This document shows positions 24,513 through 34,989 of a DNA stretch of 64,000 nt, in pieces (within the stretch, counting starts at the first letter, position 1; every line of letters starts with the position of its first letter). A program made the position numbers and the translations under genes. A model generated the notes under the pieces. That model saw nothing but the letters and a program-made list of their open reading frames with translations, did no database searches and was not told the origin of the DNA. The DNA is taken from assembly GCF_947500325.1 (NCBI RefSeq), contig NZ_CANMRQ010000013.1, forward strand, positions 38,257-102,256, read 5' to 3'. This DNA is from an uncultured Lacinutrix sp. GTDB taxonomy: Bacteria; Bacteroidota; Bacteroidia; Flavobacteriales; Flavobacteriaceae.

Positions 24513-26129
24513 TTATACTAACATAGTTACTGGGTTTTCAATATAACCTTTTAAGGTTAATAAAAACTGAGCTCCAGTAGCTCCATCTACAGTTCTATGA
24601 TCACATGCTAATGTTAATTTCATAGTATGACCAGGTACTACTTGTCCTTCTTTTACTACTGGTTTTTCTACAATAGCTCCAACCGAAAGAATTGCAGAGT
24701 TTGGCTGATTTATAATTGAAGTAAAACTTTCAATCCCAAACATACCTAAATTAGATATAGTAAATGTACTGCCTTCCATTTCTGCTGGTGTTAACTTTTT
24801 AGCTCTTGCTCGCTTAGCAAAATCTCTAACTGAAGCCCCTATTTGAGGTAAACTTTGCTCATTAGCAAATTCTACTACAGGTACTACCAAACCTTCATCT
24901 ACAGCTACTGCCACCCCAATATGAACGTGGTTATTAGTTCTAATTTTATCACTAAACCATTGCGAATTTACTTGTGGATGCTGACGTAATGCTAAAGCAC
25001 AGGCTTTAATAATCATGTCATTATAAGAAATTTTCACATCAGGAATAGAATTGTATTGCCCACGGAAAGCTATAGCATTTTCCATATCAAACTCTACATT
25101 TAAGTAATAATGTGGCGCAGTAAATTTAGATTCACCTAAACGTTTAGCTATTACTTTACGCATTTGTGAATTTGCTTTCTCGTCAAAATCTTCTTGACCA
25201 GAAGCTACAAATTTAGCTACAGGTGTAGATGATTGTACTCCTGTACTTGTTGGAGTATAATTTTCTATATCTTTCTTTACTATACGTCCGTTTTCACCAG
25301 ATCCATTTACCTGAGATAAATTAATTCCTTTATCTTGAGCCATCTTTTTAGCTAAAGGAGAAGCAAATACTCTTCCATTAGAACCTGAATTTGAAGTTGA
25401 AATTGAGGCTTGAACATCTTGTTTAGGCGCTTCTTTTTTCTCTTCTACTTCTTTTGGGGTTTCTTCTACAACAGTAGCATCAGAACCACTATTTACTTTA
25501 AAGTTCTTAGCAAGAGAAGACACATCTGTTCCAGCTGGACCAATAATAGCCAATAAAGCATCTACTTTTGCAGATTCTCCTTCATTTAAACCAACATGTA
25601 ATAGAGTTCCTGCTTGGAATGATTCAAATTCCATTGTCGCTTTATCTGTTTCAATCTCAGCTAAAATATCTCCTTCTTCAACAGTTTCTCCAACTTTTTT
25701 TAACCAAGTAGCTACCGTACCTTCTTCCATAGTATCACTTAAACGTGGCATTGTTACTACAATAACACCTTCAGGTAATGCTTCTTCTGTTTTAGAAGAC
25801 GTATTAACTACGCTTGGCTCATCTATTTTTAACGCTTCAGTTTTAGGGTCTTCAGAAGTATTTCCTTTTAACAAACCAGAAATATCTTCTCCTTCATCTC
25901 CAATAATTGCTAATAATGTATCTACTTTGGCAGTTTCTCCTTCTTGAATACCTACATAAAGTAAAACACCTTCGTTAAAAGATTCAAACTCCATAGTAGC
26001 TTTATCTGTTTCAATTTCAGCTAAAATATCTCCTTCTTCTACTTTATCGCCAACTTTTTTCAACCAAGTTGCGACTGTACCTTCTTCCATTGTGTCGCTT
26101 AATCGCGGCATGTTAATTACTTCTGCCAT
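24513..26129 (-). CDS. pdhC: Pyruvate dehydrogenase E2 component (dihydrolipoamide acetyltransferase)
   Basis: A 538-residue 2-oxo acid dehydrogenase core subunit. Two N-terminal lipoyl domains (about residues 1-80 and 122-205) share most of their sequence, each with the lipoylated Lys in ETDKATMEFES. They are followed by a flexible linker, the peripheral subunit-binding domain (FASPLAKKMAQDKGINL...GRIVKKDIENY, about 255-295) and the catalytic domain with the active-site motif DHRTVDGATG near the end. It transfers acetyl groups to CoA. It lies 5 bases downstream of the E1-alpha gene. No E1-beta gene is adjacent; in flavobacteria this is usually elsewhere. Confidence 0.95.
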   Translation of the reverse strand: MAEVINMPRLSDTMEEGTVATWLKKVGDKVEEGDILAEIETDKATMEFESFNEGVLLYVGIQEGETAKVDTLLAIIGDEGEDISGLLKGNTSEDPKTEALKIDEPSVVNTSSKTEEALPEGVIVVTMPRLSDTMEEGTVATWLKKVGETVEEGDILAEIETDKATMEFESFQAGTLLHVGLNEGESAKVDALLAIIGPAGTDVSSLAKNFKVNSGSDATVVEETPKEVEEKKEAPKQDVQASISTSNSGSNGRVFASPLAKKMAQDKGINLSQVNGSGENGRIVKKDIENYTPTSTGVQSSTPVAKFVASGQEDFDEKANSQMRKVIAKRLGESKFTAPHYYLNVEFDMENAIAFRGQYNSIPDVKISYNDMIIKACALALRQHPQVNSQWFSDKIRTNNHVHIGVAVAVDEGLVVPVVEFANEQSLPQIGASVRDFAKRARAKKLTPAEMEGSTFTISNLGMFGIESFTSIINQPNSAILSVGAIVEKPVVKEGQVVPGHTMKLTLACDHRTVDGATGAQFLLTLKGYIENPVTMLV

Positions 26130-26134
26130 AGTCG

Positions 26135-27136
26135 TTATTTAATTTTATGGTCTATAAAAGGATAATCTTCTTGCTCATATACAGCATCGTACATCACGCT
26201 TTTTTCTGGATATGGAGAATCTTCAGCAAATTTCTCACACTCAGAAACTAAAGCTTTAACACGTTTATCTATCACTTTAATATCCTCTTCACTAGCGTAT
26301 TTCTTTTCTAAAAGAATGTCTTTCACTTGCTTAATAGGGTCTATTTTTTTGTATTCTTCAACTTCAGCTTTTGTTCTATAATGTTGAGCATCGGACATTG
26401 AATGTCCTCTGTATCTATATGTTTTAACTTCTAAAAATGTTGGTCCACCACCAGTTCTAGCTCTAGTTATTGCTTCATCAAATGCTTCGGCCACTTTAAT
26501 TGGATTCATACCATCTACAGGACCAGAAGGCATTTCGTAACCACGACCTAACTTCCATATATCTGTATGGTTTGCTGTTCTCTCAACACTGGTTCCCATA
26601 GCATAGCCATTATTCTCACAAACAAATACTACAGGTAAATTCCATAACATTGCTAAGTTAAATGTTTCATGTAACGAACCTTGACGTGCAGCTCCATCTC
26701 CAAAACAACATATTGTAACTGCATCTTTATCATGATACTTATCTCCAAATGCAATTCCTGCTCCTAATGGAATTTGACCTCCTACAATACCATGACCGCC
26801 ATAAAAACGATGCTCTTTAGAAAAAATATGCATAGAACCACCAAGTCCTTTAGATGTTCCGGTAGCCTTACCATATAATTCTGCCATTACGCGTCTAGGA
26901 TCTACACCCATTCCAATAGGTTGTACATGATTACGATAAGCTGTAATCATTTTGTCTTTTGTTAAGTCCATTGCATGTAATGCTCCTGCTAATACAGCTT
27001 CTTGTCCGTTATATAAGTGAAGAAATCCTCTTACTTTTTGTTGAATATAAACTGCAGCTAGCTTGTCTTCAAACTTTCTCCAGAACAACATGTCTTCATA
27101 CCATTTAAGGTATACTTCTTTTGTTACTTTTTGCAT
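26135..27136 (-). CDS. pdhA: Pyruvate dehydrogenase E1 component, alpha subunit
   Basis: A 333-residue thiamine-diphosphate enzyme subunit. The ThDP/Mg motif begins GDGAARQGSLHETFNLA and ends in CENNGYAMGTS; phosphorylation-loop-like YRYRGHSMSDAQHYR is conserved. It decarboxylates pyruvate together with the beta subunit, not encoded here, and hands the acetyl group to the E2 lipoyl domains encoded by the next gene, 5 bases downstream. A good promoter is present at 27164-27194. Confidence 0.95.
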   Translation of the reverse strand: MQKVTKEVYLKWYEDMLFWRKFEDKLAAVYIQQKVRGFLHLYNGQEAVLAGALHAMDLTKDKMITAYRNHVQPIGMGVDPRRVMAELYGKATGTSKGLGGSMHIFSKEHRFYGGHGIVGGQIPLGAGIAFGDKYHDKDAVTICCFGDGAARQGSLHETFNLAMLWNLPVVFVCENNGYAMGTSVERTANHTDIWKLGRGYEMPSGPVDGMNPIKVAEAFDEAITRARTGGGPTFLEVKTYRYRGHSMSDAQHYRTKAEVEEYKKIDPIKQVKDILLEKKYASEEDIKVIDKRVKALVSECEKFAEDSPYPEKSVMYDAVYEQEDYPFIDHKIK

Positions 27137-27163
27137 TTAGTTTCGTTTTAAGTCAACGGATAA

Positions 27164-27194
27164 CAAAAGTAATACTTTGAATTGGTATAGCAAA
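27164..27194 (-). promoter_or_regulatory. Promoter of pdhA-pdhC
   Basis: On the minus strand: TTTG (27191-27194), 19-base spacer, TACTTTTG (27164-27171), matching the Bacteroidota TTTG/TAnnTTTG pattern, 28 bases before the pdhA start. Confidence 0.55.
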
Positions 27195-27246
27195 AATGAA
27201 AATTGACTAAAATGAGTAGATTTTTAGATAAAATTTCACGAAATCG

Positions 27247-27729
27247 TTATAGGTTAGATTTATCAAAACTTAACGGCAGCAAATTAGCTAAAGAATTAGA
27301 TTTTATAACTTTCCCTATTTCTCCCATAAAGTAAATCTCTATTGGTGTCTCTTGATTAATTTCATATTCAGCAATAGCCTGTCTACAAGCACCACACGGC
27401 GGTATAGGGTTTTCTGTTTTTTGTTTTTGAGAAGCTGCAGTTATAGCCATTTTTACAATTTTTACATTAGGATATTTTGCTCCTGCATAATAAATAGCTG
27501 TACGTTCTGCACATAACCCAGAAGGATAAGATGCATTTTCTTGGTTACTACCAGAGATTACTTCTCCATTCTCTAATAATAGAGCTGCTCCAACATTAAA
27601 TTTCGAATAAGGCGCATAGGCTTTGTTTCTTACTTCTACAGCTTCGCTCATTAACTCTTGAATATCTTGAGGTAGATTTTCTACTGATTCATAAGCATAA
27701 AGTGTAGATTCTATTTTTATTTCTTTCAT
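27247..27729 (-). CDS. cdd: Cytidine deaminase
   Basis: A 160-residue nucleoside deaminase of pyrimidine salvage that converts cytidine or deoxycytidine to uridine forms. The zinc site is formed by CAERTAI (Cys-Ala-Glu with the catalytic Glu) and PPCGACRQ (PCxxC). Substrate-binding region YSKFNVGAALL is present. Length slightly above the 130-residue norm of the tetrameric class because of an N-terminal extension of about 20 residues. Lies between the porU-porV and pdh transcripts on the same strand. Confidence 0.93.
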   Translation of the reverse strand: MKEIKIESTLYAYESVENLPQDIQELMSEAVEVRNKAYAPYSKFNVGAALLLENGEVISGSNQENASYPSGLCAERTAIYYAGAKYPNVKIVKMAITAASQKQKTENPIPPCGACRQAIAEYEINQETPIEIYFMGEIGKVIKSNSLANLLPLSFDKSNL

Positions 27730-27766
27730 AAAACTATATTAATACTAATATATGAAACTATTTTAG

Positions 27767-27802
27767 ACAAAAAAACTATTGCTTTTGGCAATAGTTTTTT
27801 GT
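27767..27802 (-). terminator. Terminator after porU-porV
   Basis: Arms 27767-27782 and 27788-27802 pair almost perfectly (ACAAAAAAACTATTGC / GCAATAGTTTTTTGT). On the minus strand the right part of the stem ends in a seven-T run. It separates porV from cdd. Confidence 0.75.
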
Positions 27803-27823
27803 GATTTTTTGTTTTTTCTTTAT

Positions 27824-29065
27824 TTAGTACTCATCATAAGTATTAGCTCCTAGATTAAACGTTAAAGAAAAACGTAATGTACTCTCTAATGGGCTTGGTA
27901 CTTTTGATGCAGAGAATAAATATGACAAATCAATATTCATCACATTATACTTAAAACCAGCACCTAATGCAAAAAACTTACGTGCTCCTTTTGTTTCATG
28001 TTCATTAAAGTATCCTGCTCTAAAAGCAAAAGAATCTTGATATAAATATTCTGCTCCAACTGCATAAGTAAACTCTTGTAACTCTTCTTTAAAACCACCT
28101 GGTGCATCTCCAAACGATTGAAATATACCTGAAATAAAACCTACTCCTTGATTTTCTTTTCCATCAATAATTACGCGATCATTTACTACTGCTCCTAAAG
28201 TATCTCCATCATCTGGATTATAAACACCATCTCCATTAGCATCTGTAAACTCTCTTTCTTTTCCAGTTACCGGAGGTGTAGGCACTAATAGTTTAGCAAC
28301 TTCTGCTGTAACTGCTAATTTATTATACTGATCAAAAATAAAGTCAAATCCACCTCCCAAACGAAGCGTTGTTGGCTGAAAATTCTCTTGACCTCCTTGA
28401 TCATATTTAAATGTTGGACCTAAATTTTGTAATGCAAAACCTAATCTAGTACGTCCATTAAAATCATTATAAGCTTCTTCTTCACTTTGATAAAAACCTG
28501 ATATATCTACTCCAAAAGTACTTCCAGCAGTTGTATCGTTATCTCCAAAGTTTAATTTTAAATCTGAACGCAGGTATCTCATGGCTACAGACATTGCAAA
28601 TTGATCACTTAATCTCAAGCCATAAGCTAAATCAATAGTTAACTCATTAGGTTTTTGAATCAAAGCTTCAGAAAATTCATCTTCTACAAACTCAATTTCA
28701 CCTAAAGAAAAATATTTAAAACTAGCACTAAATGCGCTCTGTTCATTTATTCTATTAAAATAAGTGACATTTCCTAAAAATATATCTTTTACTAATTTAC
28801 TTAAATAAGGTGTATAACTTATAGCAAATCCAGATTTAGCTGTTGAAAATACATATTTTGAAGAGTTCCATTGTTGAGAAAAGCCATCTACTGATGTAGC
28901 TACTCCCATATCTCCCATTGAAGCTGCCCTAGCATCTGGAGCTATTAATAAAAAAGGAACTCCGGTAGTAATAACTCTTGAGTCGTTATCAGCTATAACT
29001 GTGGTTTGTGCATTTAAATTAAGGGCTAAAAATGCAGTAAGTACTATTATTATTCTATTTTTCAT
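27824..29065 (-). CDS. porV: Type IX secretion system outer membrane protein PorV
   Basis: A 413-residue outer-membrane beta-barrel of the FadL-like class that shuttles T9SS substrates from the translocon to the attachment complex. Signal peptide at residues 1-19 (LNLNAQ). The conserved segment GVPFLLIAPDARAASMGDMGVATSVDG early in the mature protein is the PorV/LptO hallmark. The C-terminus ends in an aromatic-rich strand (LRFSLTFNLG). It is 32 bases downstream of porU and transcribed with it. Secreted proteins with type A sorting domains in this window (11032, 56771) would be its clients. Confidence 0.94.
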   Translation of the reverse strand: MKNRIIIVLTAFLALNLNAQTTVIADNDSRVITTGVPFLLIAPDARAASMGDMGVATSVDGFSQQWNSSKYVFSTAKSGFAISYTPYLSKLVKDIFLGNVTYFNRINEQSAFSASFKYFSLGEIEFVEDEFSEALIQKPNELTIDLAYGLRLSDQFAMSVAMRYLRSDLKLNFGDNDTTAGSTFGVDISGFYQSEEEAYNDFNGRTRLGFALQNLGPTFKYDQGGQENFQPTTLRLGGGFDFIFDQYNKLAVTAEVAKLLVPTPPVTGKEREFTDANGDGVYNPDDGDTLGAVVNDRVIIDGKENQGVGFISGIFQSFGDAPGGFKEELQEFTYAVGAEYLYQDSFAFRAGYFNEHETKGARKFFALGAGFKYNVMNIDLSYLFSASKVPSPLESTLRFSLTFNLGANTYDEY

Positions 29066-29097
29066 ATACTAATTTATTAAGCAAATATAATTTTTTA

Positions 29098-32000
29098 TTA
29101 CAGGATTACAAGTTTCTCTATTTTCTCTACCGTTTTATTCGTTGTAGGTGAATGTACCTTTAGTTTATAAACATAAGTTCCTTTACCTATTTTATCTCCA
29201 AAATCATCTCTTCCATCCCACACAATATCTCTAGAAGTAGAACTTGTAGATTTAGTACCAACACCAGTTGTTTGCCCATTTAATGTTCTCACTAACTTAC
29301 CAGAAATAGTAAAAATTTGAACAGAAACATTTAATATTTCAGAGCTATTATGGTTAAACCAAAATTCTGTATAGTTAATAAATGGATTAGGATAGTTTAA
29401 TACGTTTTCGATTACTAATGTTTCGTTTTCGTCAAATACTCTAAATTGAATTTCTGCAACTGATGAATTATTATAAACGTCCCAGGCTTTTAATTTTAAG
29501 GTATGCAGTCCTGGTTTTAAATCCCTAAACGGAAAACTTAAATTTCCTCTAGTATAATCGTCTAATTCCGTAACATAAAAATTATTTAAAACAAATGGAT
29601 TAACTTCATCATCATCAATAATAGCAACAATATCATGTCCTATACCACTTGCAGTATTAATACCGTTTTCATCTTGGAGTTTAACTAATAAAGTTGGAGA
29701 ATCGTTAGTAATTCCTCCAGAAGCAAAACTTTCATCATTCATATGCAAGACAATGTTTGGTCCTTGATTATCTTCTGCTGCATTTACATTAACACCTCCT
29801 ATTTGAAGTGTATTTGTTGTTGCACCAGTTTGATCGCTTAAAGGGCTTTCTGTTGAGGCATAAAAACTTACTTTACCATAACCTACAGGTATTCCAATAT
29901 CGCGTGGTACTATAAAATCAAATTCAAATTCACCATTTGTGACTGTAGATTGCCCTCTAAAAATAACAGGTCCTAAAGTTTCATAATCTAATTTAATTAC
30001 TTGTCCACCTTCTGCTACATTATCATTACCCAATGTTTGGCGTTGTATTGGTTTATCGTATATGGTAGTAATCAATCTTCCGTTGTAGTTAGATAATACA
30101 TTTCCGTTTATATCGGTTACTTCTCCAGCTAATTTTGCATAACTAAGCGCTTCTAAAACCTCTGTATTTCCAACAACAGGAGAATCATTAATTCTTGTTA
30201 GTCTAACATTAGGTTCAGGAATAGCTAATTTCATAGCTGGGTCTCCTATAAAAAACACTAACTCTTTTTGAGCATTTATTAATGGATCATTTTTAGTTAA
30301 TCTAAGTGCCTCAGCCATTGTAGGATATTCAAAATCACTAAAATTATCTGTATCATTATAAGAAAACAGATACTCATCCAATTTCTTATTGAATGTTACT
30401 CCTACACTTACAAAAATCTCTCTTGTTGTAGTAATTAAAGCAATGGCACCTGCATTTTTATTCCAATAAGTAAGTTCTCCTGCCGTTTCCCTCAAAGGGT
30501 TATCAAATCTTGTAAAATCACAAGTAATAGTAACAAACGTTGTTAATTTACAATCGTTTCTTAAATTTGGCGCATCAGATTTTTCATAAATTCTTTCGAA
30601 GGCAAACCCATCTTCTCCTCCGTGACCAAAATAATTAACAACTAAAGCACCATCATCAATAGCATCAATAATAGCTGTTCTAACATCTGGATAACGATCA
30701 CCTCCAGCTGATGCTTGTTGTTGAAATGAATCTGAATGTATTTTTACTGGATTAAAAAATGGTTTTTCATCTGAAAGTGTATCTGCTATTTCATCGGTAG
30801 TTTCTTGCAATATTTGTTCCCATGCTTCATCAATATCATCAGAAACAAATAGTACATTATTTCTCCAGCTTCCATAGGCTTCTTTGTCATAATACAACTG
30901 AACTTTATCTACCATTTCCTTAGCTCTTTGTGGAGAATCTGCAAGAATTCTTCCAACGGCTATATCTAATTTATCTGTACTATTTGAATTATCTAAATCA
31001 CCTTCATCTGGGTCCATAAAACCATAAAAATCATCAGAAATGAATGAATTAGTATAATTAAAACTGCTGTAGGCATTCCACAATGGTAGATTGTAAGTAT
31101 TAGAAGATAATCTTCCTTTATAATCAAAAGAGGTATCTCCAAATAAACATAAATACTTTATCCTATTGTCTGGTGTACTTGCATTATCATATATATATTT
31201 TACTGCATTTCTAATAGCTGAAATATCTCTATTACCTGTACTAAACTCATTATATATAGACTCTGCTGTTAAAACTCTTACAGTTAAATTATTTTGAACT
31301 CTGTTAATTTGAGCTAATCTTTCTGCTTGATTTAAATGTGATTTCGGCGTAACAATAAGGTAATCTATATCTTCAAAATTACCTTGAGCGCTATTAAATA
31401 TTGTACCTTTTATATTTTGATTTGCAACTCTAGTATTTGATGGCACTATTGGTGTTTTAAACCCAGAATTACCAATAGCAACATATGTTTTTAAAGCCCC
31501 TAGTGTAGATTTATAACTAAACGTAGCTGATCCATCATTAATTTTATTCGTTACATTAACATTATCCGTTACATTCCAAACTTCTAATAAATTACCTGCA
31601 TTAGTTATAGTATATTCTCCAACTCCAGAAGCTTGAGCTGTCTCATTATTTTTAAACTCTAATGGAATACTATTAAAAACTAGTAATCGTGTTGCTTCAA
31701 TTGAAAGATAATCTATATAACCTGCTCCACTTGGCACGCCTAGGTTATCATAATTTAGTTGTACGGTAACATTATCATTTGCAACTGGTACTACTCCTAC
31801 ATATTCTACTTCAGAAACCACATTAGGATCAACAACTCCAGGTATAACAAGTGTTGTTAGCGCATTTCCATTAGCATTAACCTGCATATTTACAGTATTC
31901 CCAGATGTAGTAGCAGCTATAAGCTTAATATTTATTGGTGTGGTAGTATCTATACTTGGAAAATTAAAATCGAAATTTTTAGATGTTTCAATATCAAATT

Positions 32001-32973
32001 TATCCCCAAACCATCTACGTCCTACCAATCCTAAACTAAATTCATCTACTTCATGATATTTATAATCTTGAAACTTATTAATAGATAAAGTTACTGGATC
32101 TGTAGGCTCTTGAAAAGGTTGAATACGTCTACCTAATCCAGAACCAAAAGAAATATAATAAAACGCATTATCAATATAAGGATTCAAATTAGTATTAATT
32201 GTAGGTACTTCTACTCTTCCTTTTGGACCAATCCCGTAAAACAATATATAATCACTATCGTTTAACACTCCATCTTCCTCGCCAATTACTTTAATTGCAT
32301 TTTCAATTGGATCTAGAGGATAGTTTGCATTATTAAGAAAAGGTAACATTTGTCCTCCATTACCATAAATTTTAATGGTTCTAGGGTCAATATTAGCTGT
32401 ATTGATTCCTAATTGACTTAAAAATGATTTAGACAATTTATAAACACCTGTTTCATTAATAGCAAATCTATACCATGAACCAGAATTTAATACAGAGTTT
32501 GTTATTGGTGGGTTTCTATTAAAAGACACTCTATTTTGTGAAACATTGTAATTAATAGTAAAAGATGTTATTCTTTTATATACATTATTGTTTTTAATAA
32601 TGGCAGAGACACTTAATGCTGCATAATTTTTATCTCTATCAATCGCATTTTTAAGTTCTACTTTTATAGTATTAGGAATAGTAGACAGGTCTAAATTTTT
32701 AAGCTGATCTTTAGATATCGTAGCATAAGATACATTAGATATAGAAACACTCTGTTCATTAATCTTAGTATCAATACTCCATTGTGAAACAAATTGCAAT
32801 CCATCCTTAAGAGAAAATTTAAAATTCTCTTTAGAAGCAAAAGCAGGAACTTGAATATCATATATTCCAGCCTGAAAGGTTTTAACCCCATCCCAATTAA
32901 GGCTAAACTTTTTTTGCTGAGAAAAAACTGTAGCACAAGCTAGCATAGTAATTACAAATAGTATCTTTTTCAT
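29098..32973 (-). CDS. porU: Type IX secretion system sortase PorU
   Basis: A 1291-residue gingipain-like (C25) cysteine protease that removes C-terminal sorting domains of T9SS cargo at the cell surface. Signal peptide residues 1-18. The C25 domain lies at about 540-920, with the catalytic His in YFGHGGEDGF (residue 784) and the catalytic Cys in TITCDFTRF (residue 818). The end carries its own type A-like domain (NYPNPFINYTEFWF ... EKIEKLVIL). Gene order porU-porV and divergence from gldJ is the common flavobacterial arrangement. Confidence 0.95.
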   Translation of the reverse strand: MKKILFVITMLACATVFSQQKKFSLNWDGVKTFQAGIYDIQVPAFASKENFKFSLKDGLQFVSQWSIDTKINEQSVSISNVSYATISKDQLKNLDLSTIPNTIKVELKNAIDRDKNYAALSVSAIIKNNNVYKRITSFTINYNVSQNRVSFNRNPPITNSVLNSGSWYRFAINETGVYKLSKSFLSQLGINTANIDPRTIKIYGNGGQMLPFLNNANYPLDPIENAIKVIGEEDGVLNDSDYILFYGIGPKGRVEVPTINTNLNPYIDNAFYYISFGSGLGRRIQPFQEPTDPVTLSINKFQDYKYHEVDEFSLGLVGRRWFGDKFDIETSKNFDFNFPSIDTTTPINIKLIAATTSGNTVNMQVNANGNALTTLVIPGVVDPNVVSEVEYVGVVPVANDNVTVQLNYDNLGVPSGAGYIDYLSIEATRLLVFNSIPLEFKNNETAQASGVGEYTITNAGNLLEVWNVTDNVNVTNKINDGSATFSYKSTLGALKTYVAIGNSGFKTPIVPSNTRVANQNIKGTIFNSAQGNFEDIDYLIVTPKSHLNQAERLAQINRVQNNLTVRVLTAESIYNEFSTGNRDISAIRNAVKYIYDNASTPDNRIKYLCLFGDTSFDYKGRLSSNTYNLPLWNAYSSFNYTNSFISDDFYGFMDPDEGDLDNSNSTDKLDIAVGRILADSPQRAKEMVDKVQLYYDKEAYGSWRNNVLFVSDDIDEAWEQILQETTDEIADTLSDEKPFFNPVKIHSDSFQQQASAGGDRYPDVRTAIIDAIDDGALVVNYFGHGGEDGFAFERIYEKSDAPNLRNDCKLTTFVTITCDFTRFDNPLRETAGELTYWNKNAGAIALITTTREIFVSVGVTFNKKLDEYLFSYNDTDNFSDFEYPTMAEALRLTKNDPLINAQKELVFFIGDPAMKLAIPEPNVRLTRINDSPVVGNTEVLEALSYAKLAGEVTDINGNVLSNYNGRLITTIYDKPIQRQTLGNDNVAEGGQVIKLDYETLGPVIFRGQSTVTNGEFEFDFIVPRDIGIPVGYGKVSFYASTESPLSDQTGATTNTLQIGGVNVNAAEDNQGPNIVLHMNDESFASGGITNDSPTLLVKLQDENGINTASGIGHDIVAIIDDDEVNPFVLNNFYVTELDDYTRGNLSFPFRDLKPGLHTLKLKAWDVYNNSSVAEIQFRVFDENETLVIENVLNYPNPFINYTEFWFNHNSSEILNVSVQIFTISGKLVRTLNGQTTGVGTKSTSSTSRDIVWDGRDDFGDKIGKGTYVYKLKVHSPTTNKTVEKIEKLVIL

Positions 32974-33238
32974 TGCTTTTAATAACGAAGTTATTTCATT
33001 GTTATTATTGGTATCTTAATTTTTTCTTAAAAAGAGTTCAAAATTACAATAATAAATTAAAAAAAGGCACGTTATACAGTTTCAAAACAGAGATGATGCT
33101 AAAAAAAACCATCGATGTAATGTAAATAAACAGGATGAAATGCAATTTTTTTTAATCAATTTTCGAAAAATAACTTGTAAAGTTGGCTTTAATTCTTATA
33201 TTGCGTCACCAAAAATAAAATTTATTTTACTTAAACGT

Positions 33239-34921
33239 ATGAATATGAAAAAAGTAATTTTATCAAGGATTCTAATGACAATAGCGGTTTCGCTTACCTT
33301 GGTTAGTTGTGGTCGATCTGGAGGAGGTTCTAATACTGATAGTGCTACCGGTTGGGACATAAACTCTAAAGATGGAGGTTTCCAATACAACACTAAATTT
33401 AAAGAACAAGAAACACCTCCTGGAACTGTATTTGTTGAAGGTGGAACTTTTACAATGGGTCGTGTTCAAGATGATGTTATGCATGATTGGAATAACACAC
33501 CTAATCAACAACATATTCAATCGTTCTATATGGATGAAACTGAAGTTACCAATCAAAATTACTTAATGTATATAGATTGGATAAAAGAAATTTATCCTCC
33601 AGAGGATGAAAATTTCCGTAAGATTTATGATGGTGTTGTTCCTGATACATTAGTATGGAGAAATCGTTTAGGTTATAATGAGGTAATGACAAACAACTAT
33701 TTACGTCATCCAGGGTATGGACAATATCCAGTAGTTGGTGTTAGTTGGATTCAAGCTGTTGAATATGCAAACTGGAGATCGGATAGAGTTCAAGAAATGG
33801 CGCTTCAAAGAGAAGGTTATTTAAAACAAGATAGCCATTTAGAAGCTACTGCTGATGCTAACTTTAATACAGATACATATATAAATACACCAACGCAAAC
33901 TTTTGGTGGAAATGAAGATATAATTAGAGGAGGTAAATTAAAACCTCAATTAGATAAAGAAGGAAACGAAATAAATGTTTTTGCTTCTAGACAAACAGGA
34001 GTTATCTCTCCTAAATATAGACTACCAACAGAAGCTGAGTGGGAATATGCTGCTTTAGGTTTATCTGAATTAAGAAGTTATAATGTATATAGAGGACGTA
34101 AAAAATATCCTTGGGATGGACAATATACTCGTTCAGGCAAGCGTAAAGTTCGTGGTGATCAATTAGCTAACTTTAAGCAAGGTAAAGGAGATTATGGTGG
34201 TATTGCTGGATGGTCTGATGATGGTGCAGATATTACTGCTCAAGTAAAATCTTATGAGCCTAATGATTATGGTTTATATGATATGGCTGGTAACGTTGCT
34301 GAATGGGTTGCTGATGTTTACAGACCTATTGTAGATGATGAATTTAACGATTTCAATTATTACCGTGGAAATGTTTATACTAAGAATGTTCTTAATGAAG
34401 ATGGTACAGTAAAAATTGTTACTACTGATGAGATTGTATACGATACTTTACCTAACGGAAAAGTTATTGCTCGAGATTTACCAGGAGAAATTGCAACTCA
34501 ACCTGTAGATGAAAATGAGACGTATTTAAGAACAAACTTTGACAGAAGTGATAACCGTAACTTTAGAGATGGAGACAAACAATCTTCTCGTCTATATGAC
34601 GAAGGATTTGATGATGAAGTTGAATCTGAAGAAACTGCAACAACTACACGTAAAATGTATAATTCACCTAATCACAGTATAGAATACGATTCTACTGGAA
34701 CTATGATTAGAGAATGGGATAAATCGAACAAAAGAACATCTCTTATTAACGATGAAGTTCGTGTATACAAAGGAGGTTCTTGGAGAGATAGAGAATATTG
34801 GTTAGATCCAGCACAAAGACGCTATTTCCCGCAAAATATGGCTACAGACTATATTGGATTTAGATGTGCTATGTCTAGAGTAGGTTCTAAATCAAAAAAT
34901 AAAAACAAAACTAAAAACTAA
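33239..34921 (+). CDS. gldJ: Gliding motility lipoprotein GldJ
   Basis: A 560-residue lipoprotein needed for gliding and T9SS function. The start is placed at ATG 33239 (MNMKKVIL); an in-frame ATG at 33140 would add an atypical 33-residue leader before the signal peptide. Lipobox LTLVSC. The body is a sulfatase-modifying-factor (FGE-sulfatase) fold: FVEGGTFTMGR, MDETEVTNQNYLMYI, YRLPTEAEWEYAALG, DMAGNVAEWVADVYR, VYKGGSWRDREYW and IGFRCAMSRVG. It lacks the paired catalytic cysteines of real formylglycine-generating enzymes. Divergent from porU. Confidence 0.94.
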   Translation: MNMKKVILSRILMTIAVSLTLVSCGRSGGGSNTDSATGWDINSKDGGFQYNTKFKEQETPPGTVFVEGGTFTMGRVQDDVMHDWNNTPNQQHIQSFYMDETEVTNQNYLMYIDWIKEIYPPEDENFRKIYDGVVPDTLVWRNRLGYNEVMTNNYLRHPGYGQYPVVGVSWIQAVEYANWRSDRVQEMALQREGYLKQDSHLEATADANFNTDTYINTPTQTFGGNEDIIRGGKLKPQLDKEGNEINVFASRQTGVISPKYRLPTEAEWEYAALGLSELRSYNVYRGRKKYPWDGQYTRSGKRKVRGDQLANFKQGKGDYGGIAGWSDDGADITAQVKSYEPNDYGLYDMAGNVAEWVADVYRPIVDDEFNDFNYYRGNVYTKNVLNEDGTVKIVTTDEIVYDTLPNGKVIARDLPGEIATQPVDENETYLRTNFDRSDNRNFRDGDKQSSRLYDEGFDDEVESEETATTTRKMYNSPNHSIEYDSTGTMIREWDKSNKRTSLINDEVRVYKGGSWRDREYWLDPAQRRYFPQNMATDYIGFRCAMSRVGSKSKNKNKTKN

Positions 34922-34944
34922 TACTTTTAGTCTTAAATTATTTA

Positions 34945-34978
34945 AAAGTCCTAACAATTTAGTTAGGACTTTTTTTAT
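34945..34978 (+). terminator. Terminator after gldJ
   Basis: AAAGTCCTAAC (34945-34955) and GTTAGGACTTT (34962-34972) form an 11-base-pair stem with a 6-base loop, followed by T-rich sequence. It separates gldJ from murF, 12 bases before the murF start. Confidence 0.8.
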
Positions 34979-34989
34979 ATTTTTATTTC

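Noticed and set aside
33140..33238. N-terminal extension of GldJ from ATG 33140
   Set aside because: It would place 33 unusual residues before a perfect lipoprotein signal; the start at 33239 gives the family's normal length and signal.
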